Source of the DNA: Ptychodera flava
Taxonomy: Eukaryota > Hemichordata > Enteropneusta > Ptychoderidae
Length of the DNA: 64,000 nt
Reading direction: 5' to 3'
NCBI RefSeq assembly: GCF_041260155.1
Contig: NC_091931.1
Coordinates: 48,989,433-49,053,432 of the forward strand
In this document: positions 47,101 through 57,351 of the stretch, one piece after another
Numbering within the stretch: position 1 is the first letter of the stretch
Layout: every line of letters starts with the position of its first letter
The notes under the pieces: model-generated
What the model saw: only the letters and a program-made list of their open reading frames with translations
The model's database searches: none
Told to the model about the DNA's origin: nothing
Made by a program: the position numbers and the translations under genes

Positions 47101-49551
47101 TAATATCACGAGTGTTGTTGAAAAATATTCCAGTCTTTTGAAAGCTGCCTTGACAAGTACAGTAAAGTGCTGTTACAGTTCTATTTTTCACAGACGTCAT
47201 AATGTGATGCATGAGTCAAATGTTAATTTTGTCATTATTTCCTGTTTTCCCTGACATTAAAAAACTGCAGTGAGATAGTGACTTTACTCGTTTACTCATC
47301 AGTGGCCATCAGAAGTCAACTCCATGCTAAGCCTGCTTTGTAGATGTAAAAGTACACTGTGAATTAATATATAACTCCTTGTATCACATATATGAATTAC
47401 ATGGATACAGTGTTTACATTTAATATCTGTGAACAGCAAACAGTGTTTGACTATTGGGCACCTTACGGCTGGTGGGATGCCATTAATTTTCAGACATATC
47501 AGACATTCACTACCTGAGCAGTTTTTTGACCTCTAGGCTAAGGCTCCAACACTTCTACAAACAGCAAATCTCAGAGTTGCTGAATTGAGGGTGTACAATG
47601 CCAGCTGTATCAGCAATCAAGCTGTATTCGCTCAGAAGGAACTCATTCAGGAAATTAATCCATTGCCAGGATTTGTCACAACATGTTATTTTCAGCGTTT
47701 TATGAAAAAATCACAATATTTTCACACCTTCCAAAATTTTGAAAAACCTGAGGGTCTGAATTTCATGAGAACAGGTTTCAATAACTGGGTTTATCCATGT
47801 ACATAAATACTAAATAATACCTAAACTGTACAGCTACACCAATAGGTCAATGAGAAGGTGTGACCAGAATGACCATAGTATTTTTTTTTCACCTTCAAAC
47901 ATTACATAATGTAACTTTCTTAAATAGAATGTTACTTCTAGAATTCCTTTCATTTCCTGTCCTGTGTTTTGTGAGAAAGTAACAGCATTGAAAGTCTGAG
48001 TTTTCACTGCATGGACTTATATTTCATGTTTGACATTGATGATCTTGATGGCCCGGTATTTCCCATTGTCATGTTGAAAGTTGAGCCAATCTGATCATCC
48101 CTACAGGGTATTTGGCATGGTAAACATATACGATGGGAGCACAGCTGCTCTAGCTATCACAATCTTTAAGTAACAGAATAATGGTCATGCTTATCCTTGG
48201 AAATGACAAGCTGTCATATCATGCGCAATTTCCACAACCAAGCATATTGGCAATATTGAGTTCACAGGGCAGTCAACTGTTTTCAACCTTGGCATGTTTA
48301 CAGAGATCAAATGACATGTCCTTGAAGTAGAAACTTGGCTGACGATTTGTTTACATGCAACCTCGCCTCCCATTGCTTTAGCGGTTAAACATCTGTCCAC
48401 GTTTTGCCAAAAATTCGACAATTAAACGTTGGGATGCTTAGTGTTTCAATATTCCTTTAGTGTTGAAAACATTACAAGTGCTTCAAGTGGTCAAATCAGT
48501 AAGGTACAACGAAAGTCTCTTAGAATATTGTACCTTATATGGTACCTCAAGCCTGCACACGGCGTAACTACTGACACCTGTTGTATTCATACCCGGATCT
48601 TTATTTGATATAAATTCTTTCGTTTGCGGGTCATAAATCAACGTCGTTCGCCATCATCACAGGGTGCATTGCGTCGCAGTCGATGCAACCAATAATACAT
48701 GTACATTCAGAAGCCAGGGATGTGACAACACGATCATATCTTTGATTGTGATAGACTTTGCCTCATATTTCGCATATGAAGGAAAATGTTTGAGAATTAT
48801 AAGGATAGATTGGCAGTTTTCTATTAAGTTTAACTAACAGCGTAACAACACCATATCATGTAAACTGCTTGAATAGCTAATCCATGGTTCTCTACAGAGA
48901 TAGACACGTACTCCCAGAAAATTTAGTAGGCTTTTTGCTACCGGCACTTCCTGATTTGTTATCGGTGCGTATTACAGAATCGGATGATTGTGAGACGGCC
49001 ATGCATGCCGCTTAACACTGAAACACATGGCCTTCGTGATCGTTACACCGGTCTTTAATTTTTTTTCTTTCTGTATCTTGACTTTCGATGTTTATACAAT
49101 GTGTTATCAATGATAAAGGGTCCCATTTTATCGAAATGGGGTTTACACACGTCTAGCCGCGTCGCCACACAGGTCATAATTTTTACGACGCGTTGGACGA
49201 CACACAAATTGTTAAAAGTTTTAAAATCCATTTTATCGTGTCGTGTTACGTTGTGCACGTTGAAGGGGACAATACGTTGAATATACACGTCAACCGTTAT
49301 TCTGGCATTGAAATAATCTGCATCTTAATCTGGTGAAATACGCTATAAAATTAACAAAAGGCACCTGTTTTAACTACCAGAGAGCTCTCTTTGTTGGCTG
49401 GCAGTATGAGTGACCTCACTACTAACTGGCGACAGTAAACATCTCAGACTCAGAGACTGTATGTCTAGATACCTGTCCAAGTCTAGCTGACAGCAGCGAA
49501 AGTGTGTGACCAGCTTATGGACGTAAAAAAGTTTCGAATTCACTCACCCAT
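34976..49551 (-). CDS. M6: M6/PLP-family proteolipid protein (GPM6-like)
   Basis: Four-pass membrane protein of the PLP/DM20/M6 family, which in other animals shapes neuronal and epithelial membranes. Seven coding exons: 49551-49548, 40339-40150, 39143-38984, 38438-38282, 36769-36673, 35967-35902 and 35131-34976, all GT-AG. Exon 1 codes only ATGG, as in PLP1. The protein starts MGCFDC (acylation-type Cys) and TM1 carries GLFCGCG, a family hallmark. TM2 is about residues 69-92, TM3 119-144, TM4 209-232. The tail ANYAYVKAG...EEQEL matches vertebrate SNWAYLKD...EEQEL. Junction phases (1, 2, 0, 1, 0, 0) and the 66-base exon 6 match PLP1. About 276 residues. Exon 5 as written is one base short for the frame of exon 6: adding one A to its A6 run gives TGKLCKS, matching the family PGK-I/V-CGS motif. 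Read as written, the protein would shift after exon 5. Confidence 0.9.
35902..35967 (-). CDS. M6: M6 exon 6 (TM4)
   Basis: 66 bases, phase 0-0, encoding ATDLQLWWGLFFAATCLV and four more residues; donor TTG|GTGAGT. Confidence 0.88.
36673..36769 (-). CDS. M6: M6 exon 5 (second extracellular loop), frame discrepancy
   Basis: Acceptor TTTTTCTACAG, donor TCT|GTAAGT. 97 bases as written; 98 would be needed to keep frame into exon 6. The suspect run is six T on the plus strand at 36698-36703. Confidence 0.8.
37445..37792 (+). mobile_element. TTAA MITE family 1, copy 5
   Basis: TTAAGGTAGAATGCGCCTCG to CGCACATACTATCTTAA, in M6 intron 4. One of the best-preserved copies. Confidence 0.88.
38282..38438 (-). 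CDS. M6: M6 exon 4 (TM3 and loop)
   Basis: 157 bases, phase 0 in and 1 out. Encodes FIFLNYILTLVWLL and a loop with IYCIEDS and LVHYG, matching vertebrate ICVDIRQYG. Confidence 0.9.
38984..39143 (-). CDS. M6: M6 exon 3 (TM2)
   Basis: 160 bases after CATTTCAG. Encodes KLYLYWTIIGVTAFMGVW and an intracellular loop ending GGYICNAF; donor GTAAGT. Confidence 0.9.
40150..40339 (-). CDS. M6: M6 exon 2 (TM1)
   Basis: 190 bases after CTTGCAG. Encodes CFDCLALTPFASLIATIV and GLFCGCG; the loop has YLCDCAERAD. Donor TT|GTGAGT. The plus-strand frame at 40151-40537 is its antisense shadow. Confidence 0.92.
40690..41097. mobile_element. TTAA MITE family 1, copy 6 (two halves head to head)
   Basis: 40690-40850 matches the family in plus orientation (GGTAATTTGTTTCCCTGGTA); 40850-41097 matches in minus orientation and ends at TTAA (41094). 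The two partial copies form a fold-back in M6 intron 1. Confidence 0.7.
41098..45950. other. M6 intron 1, unique AT-rich sequence
   Basis: No second gene, exon or alternative M6 first exon was recognised here. Short frames lack protein signatures. Confidence 0.5.
45951..46790 (+). mobile_element. TTAA MITE family 1, copy 7, split by about 490 bp
   Basis: 45951-46150 is the left half (GTAGAATGCCCCTCAGGGAC ... GGGATGGCGGCCATTTTGAA). The right half resumes near 46645 (GGTGACCCC, ATTCTTGATTTTGAATGA, TTAGGAAAGTTTGA). The intervening 46160-46640 is unrelated to the family and may be a later insertion. Confidence 0.6.
49548..49551 (-). CDS. M6: M6 exon 1 coding part (ATGG)
   Basis: ATGG|GTGAGT preceded by a short 5' leader. 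The same four-base coding exon begins vertebrate PLP1 and DM20-type transcripts. The promoter presumably lies at 49.56-49.8 kb; no TATA box is obvious. Confidence 0.85.
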
Positions 49552-49852
49552 TTTGTCGACACTGTGTTTCCTTCTACTGCGTACTTAGAGTAGAGGCTCT
49601 GGCAGAGTATGCGTTCCCCGCTCTGACACTCTGACGGATATGACCCTGCGTTTTCTTGCTGCTTAGATTACTCAGTTCGCGGGCGTTACCTTTTAATCAC
49701 TGGGTAAATACCACACCCAACGAACGCACAAGCTTGACCGCCTTGGTTTCTCTTCCGGTTCACATTGGAAAGGTTATATGCAAATAACCTATCGTCGAAC
49801 AAAGAGACGGAGGCGGTTGCTGAATTTAATCACTGGCGAGTGGCGGCGCTGT

Positions 49853-50213
49853 TTAAAGTAGAACGCACCTCGGGGACAGACATTCGGACTCTCAAACTTT
49901 TACAATTCTCTTCTGATATACCACATGTGGGGGTTCATTTTACAGCTCTTGGTGAAAGAAAACTTTTCACCGGTTTAGTTTTTCGAAATTCGAAAATTTT
50001 TATTTTTCTCCATAGAGTTAACAAAGGGATTGCCGCCATTTTGAATTTCTAATATCGGTAAATCTGTGGTAATTTGTTTCTCTAGCACCAAAATTTGCAC
50101 GGTGACCCCCTTTTTTATTCTTGATTCTGAAAGAGAATGACTGAAAGATTCCTTGAGGAAAGTTAGAGGAAAACATTAAGTCTTTCACTTTCGAGGTGCA
50201 TACTACCTTAAGA
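49853..50213 (+). mobile_element. TTAA MITE family 1, copy 8
   Basis: TTAAAGTAGAACGCACCTCG to CGAGGTGCATACTACCTTAA, intact ends, about 300 bases upstream of the M6 first exon. Confidence 0.88.
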
Positions 50214-51316
50214 GAAGTCACACCCCATCCTAAAAGGCTAATTGTCCGCCCCATGCACCGTGGTGACTTTATTGTGGTGGTAGTGGTGTTTGTGTGTGTG
50301 TGTCTTTGTGTGTGTGTGTGTGGGGGGGATGTGAGCCCATGAGTAAAAGCAGGCCAAGATGGGGTTACAAGATAAATAATAAGAGAAAAAAACTAATGGT
50401 CATAAGCTTAGCCTTTAAGGCAACCTATACGCTATGAATTTCAAAGTGTTGGAGTAGAACAAAAAGGTGTTCTTTCAAACTTTGAAAATTCCAAATATTA
50501 AACTGCAAAAGTTACTGAGTATAACAAAGTATGTATTTGTCTCTCTTTCATATAAATAGAATATTTGTAGTAAGAAGAAAGGCTAGCTGAACAAATCATA
50601 ACAGCTTTGAGAACAAATCGTCCTTTTAAGTGTCAAAAATGATAGTCCTGAGTACAGTTCCTGTTGAGTTAAATGCTCCATTAGCTGTAACTTTAAAGGC
50701 TATTTACTCTGAATTCTGTGCATCAACTACTTTTTTATCCAACTTCTAAATAGCGCTGATCTCTATGTCAGGTTTGTTACTAAATATAGGTGCACGCGCG
50801 ACATCGGACAAAGTTGCCTAAAATTTGGACAAATTTTGTTGTTGCGTGTGCAGTTGTTGTTGCAGTTTGTATAGTCTGAGACATAAATTCATATGAATTA
50901 GGCCTAGTGTGATTTTTTGTATGCATTGCAAGCTTTACAAGCAAAGAAGATGCAGTGGTATCCTACATTTTAAACACCTTGAACAGTTCAAACTGATGAA
51001 AGACAAGAGACAAAAAATATGGGACGATGGCAAAGTGTATATCAATTATCAAATGTCTATAAATGCACAGATATTGTTTATATTTTATATTGACAAAAAA
51101 TTTATCATAGTTCTCTCATAGACTACCATGTATATTAAATCAACATTTCGGTGAAATTCCAAAATCTAATTTCTTGCACGCACATCCATGTGTAGCTGTG
51201 GAAACGCAGCTATCTGTTGGCGGGGTACCGTGCGTCGCTATATGCAGGTCATCAAAAGGTCAACCCCTGCCACTTAGGCGAGCGGCGAATCCACAAAAAG
51301 GGCTTATTTTAGGAGT
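50214..51316. other. Intergenic; no gene seen
   Basis: It contains a (TG)n run with G-tract (50284-50328). The rest is AT-rich without a recognisable frame. Confidence 0.4.
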
Positions 51317-52663
51317 TTAATGTACCCACCTTACATACGGCCACATCATACGTCATTTGAAAGCTTATTATCTCTACTTCAAGAAAATTGACGATGTGGA
51401 GCTGCCAAGTAGGGCCATAACCCTCTAATTTGCATAATTCACACGGGTACCCAATTTGCATAAATGCGATATAAAATTAGAAATTTCAATGTTAACTACT
51501 GTAAACATACTTTTAAACTATCGAGTGATATATCAAATGAAAGGTATTTCATGCAAAATACAACTTTGATATCCAAAGATATATTTCAATTGATTTCACT
51601 GAAATATTTTCATATTTATATTGAAAATAATATTTTCCTCTCTTGAATAACAATATTTTTAAATTTTTAACACATACAGCTACAACATACAGGTGCATCA
51701 TACATAATTTGAAAGCTTATTATCTCTACTGCAAGAAATTGACAATGTTTAACTATCAAGTAGGGCCATAGCCCCTAATTTGCATAATGTAGAAGGGTAT
51801 CCAGTTTGCATAAATGCAATATAAAATTACAAAGTCATTGTTCACTACTCTAAACATACTTTTTAACTATCGAGTGATATATCAAATGAAGGTATTTGCA
51901 TGTGAAATACGAAATGGATATCGAAAGAAATATTTCAATTGGTTTCACCGAAATATTTTCATATTTATATTGAAAAAATATTTTCCCCTTTTGAATAACA
52001 ATGTTAAAATATTTCATCACATACAGCCACATCATACAGCCGCATCATACGTCATTTAAGGCTTATTATCTCTAATTCAAGAAAATTAACAATGTTGAAC
52101 TATCAATTAAGGCCATATCCCTAAATTTGCATAATTTACTCAGGTAAACAATTTGCATAAATGCAATATAAAGTTAGAAATTCATTAACTATTCTAAACA
52201 TACTTCTAAACAATCGAGTGATATATCAAATGAAAAGTATTTGCATGTAAAAAATAAAATTGACATCCAAAGAGACATACAAAGTGGTTTCACTGAAATA
52301 TTTTCATATTTGTAGTGAAAAAAGTTATTTCCCCTTTTTAAATAACGGTATTTTTTAACAGCAGTATCTGCAACCACATACATTATGATGTGCAAAAAGG
52401 CATAGGACAAGGAGAACAAACAGCTGAAATGAGGTCTGGAAATGAATATTTTGTTTGTTTAATGTATGTTTCAAAACATATGAATAGCTCTTCTTGTCTG
52501 CATTATTATCCGATACCAATGTCTAGATTTTATAGGTCAGAGAGTGTTTCTCCAAACATGCCCTTTGTATGGGTATAATATACCCATTCACAGCATATGA
52601 AAGCCTTTTAATGTTACTCAAGTATACCAACATTTTCTTGTAATGTTAATCAAGGCAACGGCA

Positions 52664-52665
<2 letters not shown>

Positions 52666-52751
<86 letters not shown>
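52666..52751. repeat. (TA)n microsatellite, left
   Basis: About 42 TA units immediately before the Penelope-like fragment. Confidence 0.95.
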
Positions 52752-52757
<6 letters not shown>

Positions 52758-53260
52758 ACAACAATATACACAACAATATACACGCAACATACATCGGCCT
52801 GACAGAGACTCCATTCAAAACAAGATATAATAACCACATGCTATCATTCCGCAACACAAAACAGAAACAGCACCGAACTGAGCAAGCACATCTGGTCACT
52901 GAAAGATGCAAGACAGAATACAGGATTGACTGGAAAATAATAAAGCAATGCAATCCATACTCCAACGTCACAAAAAAATGCAATCTGTGCCTCCACGAGA
53001 AATTCATACTCCTCAGACATCCAGAAATGTGCTCCCTCAACAATAGAAACGAATTAGTATCGACCTGCAGACACAGGAGAAAATTTCTCTTGTGCAGTCA
53101 CTAATTATTCAACCTTTTGCAACAAACAGGTGCCAACAAAAACAAAACAAAAGAATTCGTTTCCCGCCTAAAGTTTCAGTCGATCACAGCACCCGATGAG
53201 TGTAGGCGGCTCTGCAGCCTATACGAAACAAATTTGTAGTGGAAATGTAATATTTTAGAT
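52752..53260 (+). mobile_element. Penelope-like retroelement 3' fragment (GIY-YIG endonuclease and 3' end)
   Basis: 52780-53104 encodes a GIY-YIG endonuclease end typical of Penelope-like elements: ATYIGLTETPFKTRYNNH, NPYSNVTKKCNLCLHEK and RNELVSTCRHRRKFLL. A non-coding 3' part follows, with a hammerhead-ribozyme-like fold (53190-53241). The reverse transcriptase is missing upstream; the copy is 5'-truncated and broken. It sits between two long (TA)n arrays. Confidence 0.8.
53190..53241 (+). ncRNA. Hammerhead-ribozyme-like motif in the Penelope-like 3' end
   Basis: Stem I CAC (53190-53192) pairs with GTG (53239-53241). The first core box CCGATGA (53193-53199) is followed by a stem II of about eight pairs (GTGTAGGC at 53200-53207 with GCCTATAC at 53217-53224). 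Then come GAA (53225-53227), a very short stem III (ACAAA/TTTGT, 53228-53237) and the cleavage site GTA|, after 53238. Penelope-like elements are known to carry such minimal hammerheads. The core matches the consensus at all but one position, so activity is doubtful. Confidence 0.6.
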
Positions 53261-53278
53261 TATCCTGATCAACTTAGT

Positions 53279-53281
<3 letters not shown>

Positions 53282-53360
<79 letters not shown>
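53282..53360. repeat. (TA)n microsatellite, right
   Basis: About 39 TA units directly after the retroelement 3' end. Confidence 0.95.
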
Positions 53361-53364
<4 letters not shown>

Positions 53365-54433
53365 ATGTTTAACATATATGGTTAATGATTAGAACGCCGA
53401 CATTTTTTCATAAAGATTTGTTAGGACAATATCACTAATTACTATTAAATCTAAACAAAAAGAAAGATCCCCATGAACGACACTATCGTAGTTATTGAAA
53501 AGTAATTATGTAGCCGAACAATGTGTGAGAGTAAGCTGTAGTCAAAGTTATGGCAAGATTCATGATCCAAGTCACTCATAGCGATACAGTGTCATGCATT
53601 TCCAGTACATCTAGTAATTCTACAAATTCATCATCCTCTTTTTAAAGTTTTGTCATGAGTAAAAGGGTTACACAGTTATAGCTGCCTTGTGTATGGAAGA
53701 TTAATTTGACAGCAGACACAACTGGTGACATGTATTAGAGGAAGCAAACTCCACACATCGTTCACATCTTATAGTTGTTTGAATTTTGTGTATGTTATGT
53801 TTGGCTGTTTTGTGTAAAGTGTTGATTTGCCATGGCGTGACGTACCCCTAATCTAGGCTACGTATCCTGCCTTGAACCTACACTGGAGTGGAAAGACTAC
53901 TGTGACACTCTGCGATCCTTTGATGCTACCTTTCGAGAATAGAATTGTCTTCATCAGTCGCTTAAAATTCATTTTCGGTTGGTGAAACGTGTGCACTACT
54001 TGACCACGTTGTTTCACTGAAGTTTGTTCAAGTAAGGAAGCTAGAATGTCAACCGTTTCGGCCTGGTTGTGTTTGTGTATGCTTATGTGAATCGGAGATA
54101 GAGCTGTTGTAGGTGTTGTTTGGCATAGGTGTAACGCTTATATTTCTGTTTCATATGTATGTGATTAGGCTACGTTCACAAATAACGATAGTGATGGGCG
54201 GAGGAATTCGGGGTGGACTCGAAATTTTGAGGGTAGTAGAGGAGCATTTGAAAGTTTTGATGTGCCTATAGGGGACCTGAAAATGTTTTGGTTCCTTTTT
54301 ACTTTTTGCGATTCCAAGGTTTCGAAGGCAATTCAATGAAAATCGAATAACAATTAAATGTCATCCGATTGTTCTAAAGTTAGTAATAATCAAACAAGTC
54401 CAAGAATTACTTTAACTTTTTATTTTTACTTCA

Positions 54434-54742
54434 TTATTTTATCTCGAAAAATCCTATATTTTGTATCGTATTGTTGTGGCATAATTGTTCTAATGTATCG
54501 TAATGTTTCGCCTTTAACAAATCCTTGAATGTTGCCGTTTGATTGCATGAACTGGAATCTGGTATCTGTTGGTTGTGTGTGTTCTTCGAAAATGTTAATT
54601 TGTTGAATCGATGACCTTCACAGATAATGAGGTCTAAAGATGTGATTTTTTGAGAAGAGTTTTCGAAAATTTCAGAGTAGGATGCATCTTTTATGTTTGA
54701 TATGAATTTATTAAGCTCGTGTTGGGTTCCAATGAAAACCAT
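54434..54742 (-). mobile_element. Retroelement RT-like remnant, probably Penelope-like
   Basis: A minus-strand frame with QHELNKFISNIKDAS, KITSLDLIICEGHRF and THNQQIPDSSSCN resembles the C-terminal part of Penelope-type reverse transcriptase, where F-I-x-x-I, I-x-F-L-D-L-x-I and a K-x-T-N-x-x-Y segment follow one another. It is short, isolated and broken, and is opposite in orientation to the endonuclease fragment at 52.8 kb. Confidence 0.45.
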
Positions 54743-56234
54743 CCATTGTCTCTGAATCTCAGTCAGAGCGATATTTGTTCTGTGTGTTGCTGAATTATTC
54801 TTATTTTGTATATATTTTATTCTTATTTTGCATAATGTGGGTATTATTCGTGTTTACTGCACAATTTTATGAATATTAAAAATAAGTCAAGATATTCGCG
54901 ATTTAAATAAAATATTTGATAAGAATATTTTAGATACGTGTTTGGAATTCATAGTTCTATTCTATATGCCAATACCTTTCATTTGATATATCACTCGATA
55001 GTTTAAAAGCAAGTGAAGAGTACATAACAATGGACTTTTGTAATTTTATACGGACTCATGCAAATTAGGTACCCTTGTGCATTATGCAAATTAAAGAATG
55101 ACGGCTCTATTTTGCAGCTGCATTCGTCATTTTCGTGTAGCAGAGGTAACAGGCTTTTAATGTGGCTGTATGATGTAGTTTTATGTGTTAAAATTATTAA
55201 AATATCGATATTCAAAAGGGAAAATGTATTTTTTTCGATATAATTATGAAAAAAATTCATTGAAATCATTTTAATATCTCTTTGGGTATCTATTTTGTAT
55301 TCTACATGCAAATACCTTTCATTTGATATAACACTCAATTGTTTAAAGTATGCTTAGAGTAGTTAATAAATTCCTAATTTTATATCACATTTCTGTAATT
55401 TGCGTACCCATGTGAATTATGCAAATTGGGAGCTACAGCCGTACTTGACAGCTCAACATTGTCAATTTTCTTGAGGTACAGATAATAAGCTTTCACATGA
55501 CGTATACTGTGGCTGTATATAAGGCTGTATGTATTAAAAGTTTTAAAATATTGTTATTCAAAAGGGGAAAATATTTTTTCAAAATAGATATGAAAGTATT
55601 TCAGTGAAATCAATTCATTATCTCTTTGGATATCAAAGTTGTATTCTACATGCAAATACCTTTCATTTGATATATCACTCGATAGTTAAAAAGTATGTTT
55701 AGAGTAGTTAACAGTAAATTTCTGATTTTACATCGCATTTATGCAAATTGGGTAGCCGTGTAAATTATGCAAATTAGGGGCTATGGCCCTACTTGACAGC
55801 TCAAAATTGTCCATTTTCATAAAGTAGAGATAATAAGCTTTCAAATGACGTATGATGTGGCTGTATGATGTGGCTGCATGTGTTAAAATTTTTAAAATAT
55901 TGTTATTCAAAAGGGGAAAATAATTTTTTCACAATAAATATGGAAATATTTCAGTGAAATCAATTTAAATATCTCTTTGGATATCCATGTTGTATTTTAC
56001 ATGCAAATACCTTTCATTTGATATATCACTCGATAGTTTAAATTATGTTGGAGTAGTTAACAATGAAATTTCTAATTTTATATCGCATTTATGCAAATTG
56101 GATACCCGTGTGAATTATGCAAATTAGGGGGTATGGCCCTACTTTGCAGCTCCACATCGTCAATTTTCTTGAAGTAGAGATAATAAGCTTTTAAATGATG
56201 TATGATGTGGCCGTATGTAAGTTGGGTACATTAA

Positions 56235-56626
56235 GTGTGAAAAATAGGTGATCTGCTGCGCGCCTAACTGATGAGCGGTTATGTCTATGGCTTCTCTGCT
56301 AGGTGACTGGGTACCGTACGTTGTGAATTCGAACCCTGTTGAAACCATCATATTATTATAGAGTGATTGTTGAAAGGAGACGTGCTAGCAGGGACATAGG
56401 CATATTGACTATTGTATTGATGTTTAATGTTAAAGTTCATAAAAATTGTTGTTTCCACTCAAAGTATTGTCGTAAGTTTACACAAACTTTAGAAAATCAT
56501 TGGCCCTAAGAAATAAATTAGTCCGATCCTCTGGTCAAATCAAAATATAATTCAGATTTTTTCACCCTTGCTCAGCATAGGGGCTTAGAATTTTTGATTG
56601 AAAAAGTAATAAGACATCGCTTCTAG
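56235..56626. other. Spacer between two mobile elements; no gene seen
   Basis: About 390 bases with no protein-like frame or repeat recognised. Confidence 0.4.
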
Positions 56627-57351
56627 GGGGTGAGATTAGTGCCAAGACAATTGTGTCGACATTATTTAATTATGCTTACATTATTTCGTTTTGTCATTTT
56701 TATTTAATTATGTTTACACTTTTATTTCGTTTTCTCATTGTTTGCATTCTTATTTCATTATGTTAGCATTTGTATGTAATTCTTTCATTTTGTTAATATT
56801 TTTAATTCAATATGATTACATTTTTATTTTATTTTCTCGTGTTTGCATTTTTATTTCATTATGTGTGCATTTTTTCATTTTTAATTTTGTTTGCATTATT
56901 CTATGATGTTAGCATTTTTACGTCATTAATTAATTTTGTCGACATTTTATTTCATTATGTTAATGAAGTAAAATGTCAATATAATATAGTAAAAACAATC
57001 AAAAAGAAAAACGACAAAATGTAAACATAATGAAATAACCATGCAAACAAAATGAAAGAGTAAAATAACTATTTCAACATAATATAATAAAAATGCAAAC
57101 AAAATTAAAGAATAAAATGAAAATGTAAGCATGATATAATAAAAATGCAAAAAAAATGAGAAAATAAAAAAAATGTAATTATAATAATATAAAAATGAAA
57201 ACAATGAAAGAATGAAATAAAATGTAAATATGATATACTAAAAAAAGGAAACAAAATGAGAAAACGAAGTAAAAATGTAAACAAAATGAGAAAACGAAAT
57301 AATGTAATCATAATAAAATAATGTTAAGTGTTTAGGTACTGATCTCACCCC
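56627..57351. mobile_element. 725-bp AT-rich palindromic element
   Basis: Ends GGGGTGAGATTAGTGCC and GGTACTGATCTCACCCC. The arms are built of a recurring TTTATTTCATTATGTTTGCAT-like phrase on the left and its complement on the right, meeting near 56955. The phenylalanine/tyrosine/isoleucine-rich frames over it are artefacts. Family unknown. Confidence 0.7.

Larger units (their letters stand above)
51317..56234. mobile_element. 4.9-kb TTAA-bounded element with inverted arrays of a ~350-bp repeat
   Basis: The ends TTAATGTACCCACCTTACAT and ATGTAAGTTGGGTACATTAA are inverted. The left arm (51317-52380) has three tandem units; the phrase AAGCTTATTATCTCTA recurs at about 51361, 51712 and 52058. The right arm (54960-56234) has about four units in inverse orientation (TAGAGATAATAAGCTT at about 55475, 55825 and 56180, plus a diverged one near 55140). 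Each unit carries ATCGAGTGATATATCAAATG and AATTTGCATAAATGC. The centre (52.4-54.95 kb) holds retroelement fragments and (TA)n arrays. No transposase was found. Confidence 0.75.

Noticed and set aside
51317-52380. Regular repeats considered as a CRISPR array
   Set aside because: Units of about 350 bases with diverged copies and a eukaryotic context; they are arms of a transposon-like element.
56691-57311. Phe/Ile/Tyr-rich frames on both strands resembling membrane proteins
   Set aside because: Low-complexity AT palindrome; mirrored frames on both strands come from the repeat.
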